Shown here in pieces: positions 1-4,531 of a stretch of 9,499 nt of DNA. Source of the DNA: CAWBCI01 sp963787195 (lineage in GTDB: Bacteria > Bacteroidota > Bacteroidia > Bacteroidales > JAGOPY01); assembly GCA_963787195.1 (NCBI GenBank), contig CAWBCI010000082.1:1-9499 (forward strand), read 5' to 3'. Position numbers and translations under genes: made by a program. Under the pieces are notes generated by a model. It saw only the letters and a list, made by a program, of their open reading frames with translations, was not told where the DNA came from and made no database searches. Every line of letters starts with the position of its first letter. The first letter of the stretch is position 1.

Positions 1-116
1 TCATCCTTATACATTTCAAAAGCTCCTTCTTTGTTTTGAAGGGCCCTGAAACACTTAGCGCCAGCACATGTATGGTAACGGTCGCAAATGATAATTCCGA
101 TTTTTATTTTTTGCAT
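1..116 (-). CDS. CGGC-domain protein, N-terminal fragment (runs off the left edge)
   Basis: Only the first 38 codons are in the window. They read MQKIKIGIIICDRYHTCAGA, followed by KCFRALQNKEGAFEMYKD. The hydrophobic first strand, then CDRYxTCAGxKCFRAL and EGAF, match the start of the CGGC domain family as I remember it. That is a small Cys-rich, putatively metal-binding domain of unknown reaction; the CGGC motif itself would lie beyond the edge. The ATG at 116-114 directly abuts the TAA of the DUF89 gene (117-119) with no spacer, so the two are almost certainly translationally coupled and this is the last visible gene of the minus-strand operon. Three cysteines (C11, C17, C22) fall within the first 22 residues, which fits metal or redox chemistry. 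Family assignment is by recall of the N-terminal pattern and cannot be confirmed from so short a piece. Confidence 0.66.
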   Translation of the reverse strand, partial: MQKIKIGIIICDRYHTCAGAKCFRALQNKEGAFEMYKD

Positions 117-1031
117 TTAATTTTCGCTTTGATTGTAAACAACAAAACTTCCTTTTTCAACATTTAAAATTTCAGCAATCACATCGCACTTTGCCATTAG
201 CAGGAAAAATATTCGCTTATCATTCTCATTAATCAATCCTTCCAAATTTCCTTGTCCTTTTGAAATGATAATATCAGCAGAATTATAAATTTCAGTGAAT
301 TCATTACTGCATTTATGCAAAACAGTTGAAGGGGCATCGTATCCGTTTGAAATTACTTTGGAGACCTTGCCCATTCCAACCTCAGTAGCATCTTCCATTG
401 TTACATCGTTTAGCACATGAGAACCTTTGACCGCATAAGTGATATCATTATGCATCATGATTTCAATAAAAAGTTTGTCAAAAACTATTTCTCCGGCATT
501 GTCTCCCAGGTACAAAATTCTCTTTGCCTTTTTTATCCTGTTCTTAAGAAGTTTTGAATGGTCAATTGCAAGAGTAGCCTTTATAACTTCATTTATTGTC
601 ACATTTACATCGAAGCTATTATTTGCTCCATAATCCATGATATTTCCTGCTATAGCAAGCCTTAACGCTAAATTAAAAGGGTCGCCAGATGAAAGTACTT
701 TCAGTTTCCATTCCTTGTATAACTCTAAAGCAATGGCGTTACTGTTTATTTTTTCTTCTTCATAAGGATTGGAGATATTGATAATCCGGCAAAACTCATT
801 ATTCAATTCCCTTTGTATTACAGGACTTGAAAGGTACTTGTGATTATTTATTGTATCCTCAAAAAATGTAATAAATTTTTGACGCCGAACTTCTCCGACT
901 TTAAACTTTTCAAACAAGCGTTGATAAGTATTAAGGAAACAAATTTCACACCGCTTATCAAGCTTATTTTGCAAATTAATATTAGCAATTCCCGTGTTCG
1001 TGGTGTTCGTCATGATTGCAATAATTGGCAC
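117..1031 (-). CDS. DUF89 / ARMT1-like metal-dependent phosphatase family protein
   Basis: The protein belongs to the DUF89 fold, whose characterised members are metal-dependent 'damage-control' phosphatases acting on harmful sugar-phosphate-like metabolites; the substrate of this prokaryotic branch is not known to me. Family marks visible are an N-terminal CxxC (C28, C31, in RCEICFL), the signature YLGDNAGEIVFD at about 174-185 (D177 and N178 are likely metal ligands), NDVTMEDA at about 208-215, KGQGNLEGL at about 258-266 and LMAKCDVIA at about 278-286. At about 300 aa the length is normal for the family. The start is uncertain. The first ATG (1031) overlaps the upstream NifX-family gene by 50 bp; M7 at 1013 also overlaps; a TTG at 974 (L20) would start just after the upstream stop, close to the conserved CxxC where family members usually begin. 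Its stop touches the CGGC gene start, so it is part of the same operon. Confidence 0.85.
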   Translation of the reverse strand: MPIIAIMTNTTNTGIANINLQNKLDKRCEICFLNTYQRLFEKFKVGEVRRQKFITFFEDTINNHKYLSSPVIQRELNNEFCRIINISNPYEEEKINSNAIALELYKEWKLKVLSSGDPFNLALRLAIAGNIMDYGANNSFDVNVTINEVIKATLAIDHSKLLKNRIKKAKRILYLGDNAGEIVFDKLFIEIMMHNDITYAVKGSHVLNDVTMEDATEVGMGKVSKVISNGYDAPSTVLHKCSNEFTEIYNSADIIISKGQGNLEGLINENDKRIFFLLMAKCDVIAEILNVEKGSFVVYNQSEN

Positions 1032-1347
1032 TAAGACTTAACTTGTTGGCTATAAAATCGTTGACCAGTTCTTTGGCTGGTTTTGTCGGTGCGCCAACAA
1101 AAGCATTGATATTTTGCTGATTGAACAGCATGATTGCCTGTTGCCCCATGCCTCCCGCAATTACGTCGGTTACGCCAAACTGAGAAATCCAACGGGGATA
1201 CAATCCCGGCACATGATCTGGTGGGATTACTTCTTTTATCTCCGTTATTACATCATTTTCTACATTTACAATGGCAAATGTCTGGCAATGCCCAAAATGA
1301 GCACATAATACTCCATTTTCCATGGGTATTGCAATTTTTTTATTCAT
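982..1347 (-). CDS. NifB/NifX-family molybdenum-iron-cluster-binding-like protein with Cys/His tail (121 aa)
   Basis: This is a small alpha/beta domain of the dinitrogenase Fe-Mo cofactor biosynthesis family (NifX/NafY/NifB C-terminal type), whose members bind or carry metal-sulfur clusters; the Mo-Cu 'orange protein' of Desulfovibrio is a known relative. Recognisable family blocks are IAIPMENGVLCAHFGHC (C15, H17, H20, C21), then PPDHVPGLYPRW, IAGGMGQQA and the C-terminal GAPTKPAKELV. The tail adds a Cys/His cluster, NYCNHDEHHEHGNC, ending on the last residue, which looks like an extra metal-binding arm. The ATG at 1347 lies 4 bp after the peroxiredoxin stop and the gene end overlaps the DUF89 reading frame, so it is firmly inside the operon. 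No nitrogenase genes are visible, so a role in nitrogen fixation is not implied. Cluster identity is unknown. Confidence 0.88.
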   Translation of the reverse strand: MNKKIAIPMENGVLCAHFGHCQTFAIVNVENDVITEIKEVIPPDHVPGLYPRWISQFGVTDVIAGGMGQQAIMLFNQQNINAFVGAPTKPAKELVNDFIANKLSLSANYCNHDEHHEHGNC

Positions 1348-1351
1348 GATA

Positions 1352-2065
1352 CTATTTTTTTAAAATTGTTTTTTCGACTTCTTCCCTGCTGATTGGTTTG
1401 GTGCAGAAAAACCAATCATAGCATTTAATATCCTCTTTGCTTTCCATACGTTCTTTAGCAACTCCGCAGGAACCTGCTGTCGGAACAATTACATCGTCAC
1501 CCGGACGCCAATCGGCAGGTGTTGCAACAGAAAAAGCATCTGCAGTCTGCATGGCGATGAGAGCACGATATATTTCGTCAAAATTTCGCCCCAGACTTAA
1601 GGGGTAATAGATAATTGCACGGATAATTCCCTTAGGGTCAATAAAAAATACTGCCCTGACTGCTTTGGTGTTGCTTTCTCCGGGCATCATCATGCCATAT
1701 TTTTTAGCAACTTCCATAGTAATGTCTTCTATCAAAGGAAATTTCACTTCAACATCCTTCATCCCATTGTATTCTATTTTTTCCTTTATTGTTCTGAGCC
1801 AGGCTATGTGACTATACAGCCCGTCAACAGATAATCCAACAAGTTTGCAGTTAGCGTTTAAAAACTTCTGTTCCTGGCTTGCAAAAGTCATGAACTCTGA
1901 GGTGCACACCGGGGTGAAATCAGCAGGATGACTAAATAAAATTACCCAGGCATCTTTGTAGTCAGCCGGGAAATTTATTTCTCCCTGCGTTGTTACAGCC
2001 TTGAATTCAGGTGCTTTCTCGCCAATACGCGGCATGGCAAAAATTTCTTGATTTTGATTTTCCAT
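1352..2065 (-). CDS. Peroxiredoxin, 1-Cys Prx6 / archaeal type (237 aa)
   Basis: This is a thiol peroxidase of the AhpC/TSA superfamily that reduces hydrogen peroxide and organic hydroperoxides in the cytoplasm. The active-site block HPADFTPVCTSEF (about 46-58) contains the peroxidatic C54 with its conserved P and T; the catalytic Arg is in VRAVFFIDPKG (R137). The C-terminal arm has C200, then C215 and C221 within IKCYDWFFCTKP. That paired-Cys tail is typical of the archaeal/thermophile Prx6-like group, in which a C-terminal Cys can resolve the oxidised peroxidatic Cys. Length of about 237 aa fits that group. No signal peptide is present. The ATG at 2065 follows a run of A/T with no Shine-Dalgarno. 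A 70-bp gap separates it from the upstream DUF5320 gene, the longest gap in the operon, but I see no good TAnnTTTG promoter in it. Only 4 bp separate it from the next NifX-family gene. Confidence 0.95.
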   Translation of the reverse strand: MENQNQEIFAMPRIGEKAPEFKAVTTQGEINFPADYKDAWVILFSHPADFTPVCTSEFMTFASQEQKFLNANCKLVGLSVDGLYSHIAWLRTIKEKIEYNGMKDVEVKFPLIEDITMEVAKKYGMMMPGESNTKAVRAVFFIDPKGIIRAIIYYPLSLGRNFDEIYRALIAMQTADAFSVATPADWRPGDDVIVPTAGSCGVAKERMESKEDIKCYDWFFCTKPISREEVEKTILKK

Positions 2066-2135
2066 TTTTTTTATTTTTTAAAACAATTTTCTAAAGAATT
2101 TCACAAGGAGTATTTAGAATAAGCCCTTAATGTAT

Positions 2136-2372
2136 TTACTGCTGACCTCCCCTGAAACAGTTGCGTCGTCCCATACCCAAACCTCTTCCGCCTCTGCCCC
2201 GTCCAAATCCAAATCCTCTTCCCTGAAAGTTTTCAGGAGTATTTTCGTTGGCATTTTCTGTTGTTTCGGTGGTTTTGTTTTTGAGATTTGCACCAAAATT
2301 GGTACAAGCCCCCATTTTGCGCCCGGTCATAGAACCTTGTCCCATAGGGCCTTTGTGATTAAATCCTGGCAT
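2136..2372 (-). CDS. DUF5320-family small protein with Gly/Arg-rich tail (78 aa)
   Basis: The N-terminus MPGFNHKGPMGQGSMTGRKM, followed by GAC, is the signature of DUF5320-type proteins (MPGxDxxGPxGxGxxTGRxxGxC), small soluble proteins of unknown function that recur next to NifX-like and Mrp/NBP35-type genes in anaerobes. The middle (about 31-50) is a Thr/Asn/Glu-rich linker, and the end (about 51-78) is an FGRGRGGRGLGMGRR-like tail with no hydrophobic core. Cysteines are C23 and C72. The ATG at 2372 is preceded by AAGGAG (minus strand, 2384-2379) six bases upstream. This is a clear Shine-Dalgarno, the only convincing one I see in the operon, and it may signal high expression. The gene lies 30 bp after the 59-aa paralogue. 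The function is not known; the tail could bind nucleic acid or be an unstructured scaffold. Confidence 0.82.
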   Translation of the reverse strand: MPGFNHKGPMGQGSMTGRKMGACTNFGANLKNKTTETTENANENTPENFQGRGFGFGRGRGGRGLGMGRRNCFRGGQQ

Positions 2373-2378
2373 AATAAG

Positions 2379-2384
2379 CTCCTT
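2379..2384 (-). promoter_or_regulatory. Strong Shine-Dalgarno of the 78-aa DUF5320 gene
   Basis: AAGGAG on the minus strand lies six bases before the ATG at 2372. Bacteroidota genes normally lack such sites, and the other starts checked in this operon have only A/T-rich leaders. It supports the chosen start of the 78-aa gene and suggests it is translated more strongly than its neighbours. Confidence 0.6.
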
Positions 2385-2402
2385 TTTAGATTGTTAATAC
2401 TA

Positions 2403-2582
2403 CTATGTGTTGCTTTTTAAGCGTTTCCCTCTTCCCTCTCCACCTCCGGAATTACGTTTTTTCCCCAAACCTTTGCCGAGCTTTTTCAATTTTTCAGCAT
2501 CTGTTGCTTTTTCACAATTTCCTAATTTGCGACCTGAACGAGAACCATCTCCTTCTGGGCCTGTACCGTCAAGTTTTGGCAT
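2403..2582 (-). CDS. Small DUF5320-like protein (59 aa), paralogue of the next gene
   Basis: A 59-codon reading frame begins MPKLDGTGPEGDGSRSGRKL and continues GNCEKATDAEKLKKLGKGLG, ending in a Lys/Arg/Gly-rich tail (RGKRLKSNT). Its first 23 residues match the 78-aa protein's N-terminus position by position (GP, G, G, SGRK/TGRK, G, C23), so the two are tandem paralogues of the DUF5320 signature. It starts 11 bp after the stop of the 105-aa NifX-like gene and ends 30 bp before the 78-aa gene, filling what would otherwise be a gap of about 220 bp in the operon. The gene is too short for many gene finders, but the conserved signature and exact fit make it credible. The protein is very basic, has one Cys, and has no membrane segment or known function. 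No Shine-Dalgarno is present. Confidence 0.78.
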   Translation of the reverse strand: MPKLDGTGPEGDGSRSGRKLGNCEKATDAEKLKKLGKGLGKKRNSGGGEGRGKRLKSNT

Positions 2583-2593
2583 ATTTCTATATT

Positions 2594-2911
2594 TTAATGA
2601 TTTAACATTTCGATAATTTCCTTAATCTGTTTCTCTGGTTCTTTTAAAATAATCATTTGAATTTTCAGGCTATCCAGCAAGGATTTAATTTTCATCCCAA
2701 ACTCACCTGAAATAATCTTACTTACATTGCGGGACGCAACTAATTGAACAGCTGCAGGGCCAGCGCCTTCTTCTGCGTCTTTGTTTGGGTTAGGAATAAA
2801 CTCTACTGCTTTACTTTCTGTGTCGTAAACAACAAAGTAAGCACAGCGGCCAAATCGTTGGTCAATTATTGATTCTAATGAATTTCCTGTTGATGTTATG
2901 GCAACTTTCAT
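2594..2911 (-). CDS. NifX-like dinitrogenase Fe-Mo cofactor biosynthesis family protein (105 aa)
   Basis: This is a single compact alpha/beta domain of the NifB/NifX family. It opens MKVAITSTGNSLESIIDQRF, followed by GRCAYFVVYD; the DQRFGRC block is the hallmark of the short-form members. NPNKDAEEGAGPAAVQL (about 41-57) and VSKIISGEFGMKIKSLL (about 64-80) follow as in the family. About 105 aa is typical. These proteins are thought to carry or assemble metal-sulfur clusters; proof exists only for a few members. It differs clearly from the second NifX-family protein of the operon (982-1347): it has a single Cys (C28) and no Cys/His tail. The ATG at 2911 lies 9 bp after the DUF134 regulator stop, so it is the second gene of the operon. 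A cytoplasmic location is likely, since no signal peptide is seen. Confidence 0.9.
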   Translation of the reverse strand: MKVAITSTGNSLESIIDQRFGRCAYFVVYDTESKAVEFIPNPNKDAEEGAGPAAVQLVASRNVSKIISGEFGMKIKSLLDSLKIQMIILKEPEKQIKEIIEMLNH

Positions 2912-2920
2912 ATTATTTGA

Positions 2921-3505
2921 TTAAAAATTTTCGTGATCAGGACTTCCCTTTCTTATCATAGCAGTACTGCATTTAGGGCAAACTTCATGTTTACAAGGAA
3001 TTCCGTATTGATGTTTTTGCTCAAATCCACAGTTTGGACATATACACAAAAAATCACATTGCTGATCAGCAAGGTCTTCATGTCTATTCTCAAAATCAAA
3101 TTTGTCAACATGTTTGCTTCCACACAGTGGACAATTCTCAACCGGCTTTTCCTTCTCAGGATTATTAAAGTAACACCTGCATTTTTTACAATGATACCAG
3201 TCGCTGTCGAAATAAACCTTACCTCCTTCAATGGATATTTGTCTGCCTTCAACAAATGCTCTGGCAATCTTTTGAAGGGCAGATGCATAAATACGTGTAA
3301 AAGTTGGTCTGGAAACTCCCATCATGAGGGATGCCTGATGATGATTAAGTTTGTCATAGTCGCTCAGGCGAATGGCTTCATACTCCTCATATAATAAGTT
3401 AACAATGTCCAGATTTTGTTTTCCTGAATCTGGGCCATAAGGCTTAAATCCTTTGATTATCGGAGGATTTAAAACTTTTCTCAGTACTTTTATTCTAGGG
3501 CTCAT
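2921..3505 (-). CDS. DUF134 (UPF0251) helix-turn-helix regulator with C-terminal zinc ribbons (194 aa)
   Basis: Residues 1-100 match the DUF134 family of putative DNA-binding regulators: MSPRIKVLRKV, then FKPYGPDSG and LLYEEYEAIRLSDYDKL, with a helix-turn-helix at about 55-86 (QASLMMGVSRPTFTRIYASA). Beyond the usual DUF134 core are two Cys-rich segments. One has CxxC pairs at C106/C109 and C125/C128. The other has C154, C156, C159, C171, C176 and C179 in CICPNCG...GIPCKHEVCPKCS, a rubredoxin or zinc-ribbon-like module that I associate with DUF5320/NifX-linked proteins. The ATG at 3505 is preferred because it opens the family-conserved segment; a TTG at 3520 would add five residues (LFNIN). 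It is first in the operon and faces a promoter overlaid with dyad repeats, so autoregulation is likely, perhaps in response to metal or redox state through the cysteines. That response is inferred. Confidence 0.88.
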   Translation of the reverse strand: MSPRIKVLRKVLNPPIIKGFKPYGPDSGKQNLDIVNLLYEEYEAIRLSDYDKLNHHQASLMMGVSRPTFTRIYASALQKIARAFVEGRQISIEGGKVYFDSDWYHCKKCRCYFNNPEKEKPVENCPLCGSKHVDKFDFENRHEDLADQQCDFLCICPNCGFEQKHQYGIPCKHEVCPKCSTAMIRKGSPDHENF

Positions 3506-3514
3506 ATTTATATT

Positions 3515-3552
3515 AAACAATAGTTCGCTACAAATGTAATGAACTATTGTTC
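3515..3552. promoter_or_regulatory. Paired dyad operator between DUF134 and thioesterase genes
   Basis: An 11-bp perfect inverted repeat, AACAATAGTTC (3516-3526) and GAACTATTGTT (3541-3551), is separated by 14 bp. It extends to 14 of 15 matching positions when flanking bases are included. Each arm is also itself a dyad: GAAC-TATT-GTTC (3541-3552) is perfect, and AAAC-AATA-GTTC (3515-3526) has one mismatch. The two sites start 26 bp apart. The left copy lies at the expected transcription start of the minus promoter; the right copy lies between its -33 and -7 boxes and covers the -33 TTG of the plus promoter. Neither promoter should transcribe both arms, so this is more likely a DNA operator than an RNA hairpin. 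The DUF134 regulator next door is the natural candidate to bind it. Confidence 0.6.
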
Positions 3553-3562
3553 AATTAACAAA
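3531..3562 (-). promoter_or_regulatory. Bacteroidota-type promoter of the DUF134-CGGC operon
   Basis: On the minus strand, TTTG (3562-3559), a 20-bp spacer and TACATTTG (3538-3531) match the Bacteroides -33 TTTG and -7 TAnnTTTG consensus in full. Transcription would start near 3524-3526, about 20 bases before the DUF134 ATG at 3505. The dyad repeats sit on it. Confidence 0.62.
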
Positions 3563-3578
3563 TTTATTTTTACTTTTG
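3547..3578 (+). promoter_or_regulatory. Bacteroidota-type promoter of the thioesterase gene
   Basis: TTG (3547-3549), a 21-bp spacer and TACTTTTG (3571-3578) fit TTTG/TAnnTTTG; the -7 box is a full match. The expected start near 3584-3586 leaves a very short leader before the ATG at 3595. The -33 element falls inside the right dyad, so a protein bound there would also affect this promoter. Confidence 0.5.
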
Positions 3579-3594
3579 CTGAAAATAGATTTTT

Positions 3595-3999
3595 ATGGAT
3601 GAAAGAATATTAAAATCAGAAACAAGACAGTTTAAAGTCATTTTTCCAGCAACCTTAAATGATCACGATACTTTATTTGGCGGAACTGCTATGCAATGGA
3701 TGGATGAAGTGGCATATATCACCGCAATTCGTTTTACAAGAAGCAAAATGGTTACAGTATCGGTTGAAAAAATTAATTTTTTATTGCCAATGAAATCCGG
3801 TACAATTGCTGAAATTATTGGAAAAGTAACTAAAGTAAAAAATGCTACGATTGAAATTCAGATTGAAATTTATATTGAGCATATGTATTCTGATGAGAGA
3901 CAAAAAAGCATTGAAGCTCTATTCACTTTTGCAGCTATAAATGATAAAAACCAGCCTATTCCTATTGATAACAGGATATATTCAAATCAAATGGTATAA
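3595..3999 (+). CDS. Acyl-CoA thioesterase, hotdog fold (YciA/BACH-like, 134 aa)
   Basis: This is a single hotdog-domain thioesterase that hydrolyses acyl-CoA to free acid and CoA; chain-length preference cannot be read from the sequence. The family core is clear: NDHDTLFGGTAMQWMDEVAY (about 22-41) holds the conserved FGG and the likely catalytic Asp (D37) on the central helix, followed by VTVSVEKINFLLPMKSGTI (about 53-71), which corresponds to the strand with the conserved V-x-F-x-P-x-x-x-G. The length is normal for single-domain members. It is a soluble cytoplasmic protein with no signal peptide. It is divergent from the DUF134 operon with only about 90 bp between starts, and appears to be monocistronic. 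Its codons are very AT-rich, as in the left operon and unlike the GH89 gene that follows. A functional tie to the metal-linked operon is not evident beyond the shared control region. Confidence 0.9.
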   Translation: MDERILKSETRQFKVIFPATLNDHDTLFGGTAMQWMDEVAYITAIRFTRSKMVTVSVEKINFLLPMKSGTIAEIIGKVTKVKNATIEIQIEIYIEHMYSDERQKSIEALFTFAAINDKNQPIPIDNRIYSNQMV

Positions 4000-4120
4000 A
4001 AATTACCCTCAAAATATAAACACTTTCAATCCAGGCCAAAGAGAAGAAAGCAGCTGATTGCCGATAAATTTCCCAATGCTCATAAATCTGAAATCTGAAA
4101 CCAAACATTTCATACTAAGT

Positions 4121-4151
4121 TTTGAACTTTGCATTTAAGGCTGTACTTTTA
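4121..4151 (+). promoter_or_regulatory. Probable promoter of the GH89 gene
   Basis: TTTG (4121-4124), a 19-bp spacer and TACTTTTA (4144-4151) match the Bacteroidota -33/-7 pattern at all but the last base. Transcription from about 4157 would give a leader of nearly 60 bases before the ATG at 4214. The rest of the spacer 4000-4213 holds no gene, tRNA or clear terminator that I can see. Confidence 0.4.
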
Positions 4152-4213
4152 TTGCAGAATCTTTTCCGTGATGATAAAATTTATCGCTTATCAACTCAAC
4201 ATCTTTAAATAAC

Positions 4214-4531
4214 ATGATCAAAGACAGAACCATTCTGGCCGGATTGCTATTCTTCTTCAGCCTGGCTTCCTCCTTCCCCACTTTTGCAGATTCCAAACCA
4301 CAGCCTGGCATCGATAAAGAAGCTATTATAGGATTGATTGAGCGCATTGCACCCGCTCACACTCAGGACTTCATCATCGAAACACTTCCGTATGATAACA
4401 ATGCTGAGACTTTTGAGATTGAAGGCCGCGATGCTAAGATAGTCCTCAGGGGCAACTCCACCCTGGCTTTATCCCGGGCTTTCAACTGGTACCTGAATAA
4501 CTATCTGCCATACTTCCGTGTCCTGGTATAA
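4214..4531 (+). CDS. GH89 alpha-N-acetylglucosaminidase, N-terminal part before a frameshift
   Basis: This frame holds the signal peptide and the N-terminal domain of a family GH89 enzyme (NAGLU type). Residues 1-25 are a typical Sec signal: charged MIKDR, a hydrophobic core ILAGLLFFFSLA, and a probable cut after TFA. Residues of about 30-97 form the small alpha/beta NAGLU N-terminal domain, including IVLRGNSTLALSRAFNWYLN. The family continues with ...YCHxSVSW, but this frame instead reads LPYFRVLV and stops. Shifting by one base at about 4505 restores CHTSVSW and joins the next frame exactly. The last eight codons are therefore out-of-frame artefact, and the real gene is 4214-6470. The ATG at 4214 gives the complete signal peptide. 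Export suggests the enzyme works in the periplasm or on the cell surface on N-acetylglucosamine-terminated glycans. Confidence 0.85.
   Translation: MIKDRTILAGLLFFFSLASSFPTFADSKPQPGIDKEAIIGLIERIAPAHTQDFIIETLPYDNNAETFEIEGRDAKIVLRGNSTLALSRAFNWYLNNYLPYFRVLV
4505..4505 (+). other. Likely +1 frameshift site in the GH89 gene
   Basis: After TAT (4502-4504) an extra base, here taken as C4505, pushes the frame. Skipping it gives TGC CAT ACT TCC GTG TCC TGG, i.e. CHTSVSW, which the GH89 family expects at this place. The upstream frame then stops at 4529-4531. The exact extra base could be one position either side. Confidence 0.8.

Noticed and set aside
2933..3394. A 153-codon plus-strand frame opposite the DUF134 gene.
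   Set aside because: It is antisense to a gene with clear family motifs and shows no recognisable domain; it is a shadow frame.
3516..3551. The inverted repeat read as a transcription terminator or RNA hairpin.
   Set aside because: The predicted starts of both divergent promoters leave at most one arm in either transcript, there is no T run after it, and it lies between gene starts, not gene ends.
4173..4185. Short palindrome GATAAA-A-TTTATC upstream of the GH89 gene.
   Set aside because: It is all A/T apart from the end bases, short, and not followed by a T run; expected by chance in this spacer.
4171..4212. A 13-codon frame (MIKFIAYQLNIFK) ending one base before the GH89 ATG, as a possible leader peptide.
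   Set aside because: It has no Shine-Dalgarno, no run of regulatory codons and no attenuator hairpin; the length is within chance in A/T-rich leader sequence.
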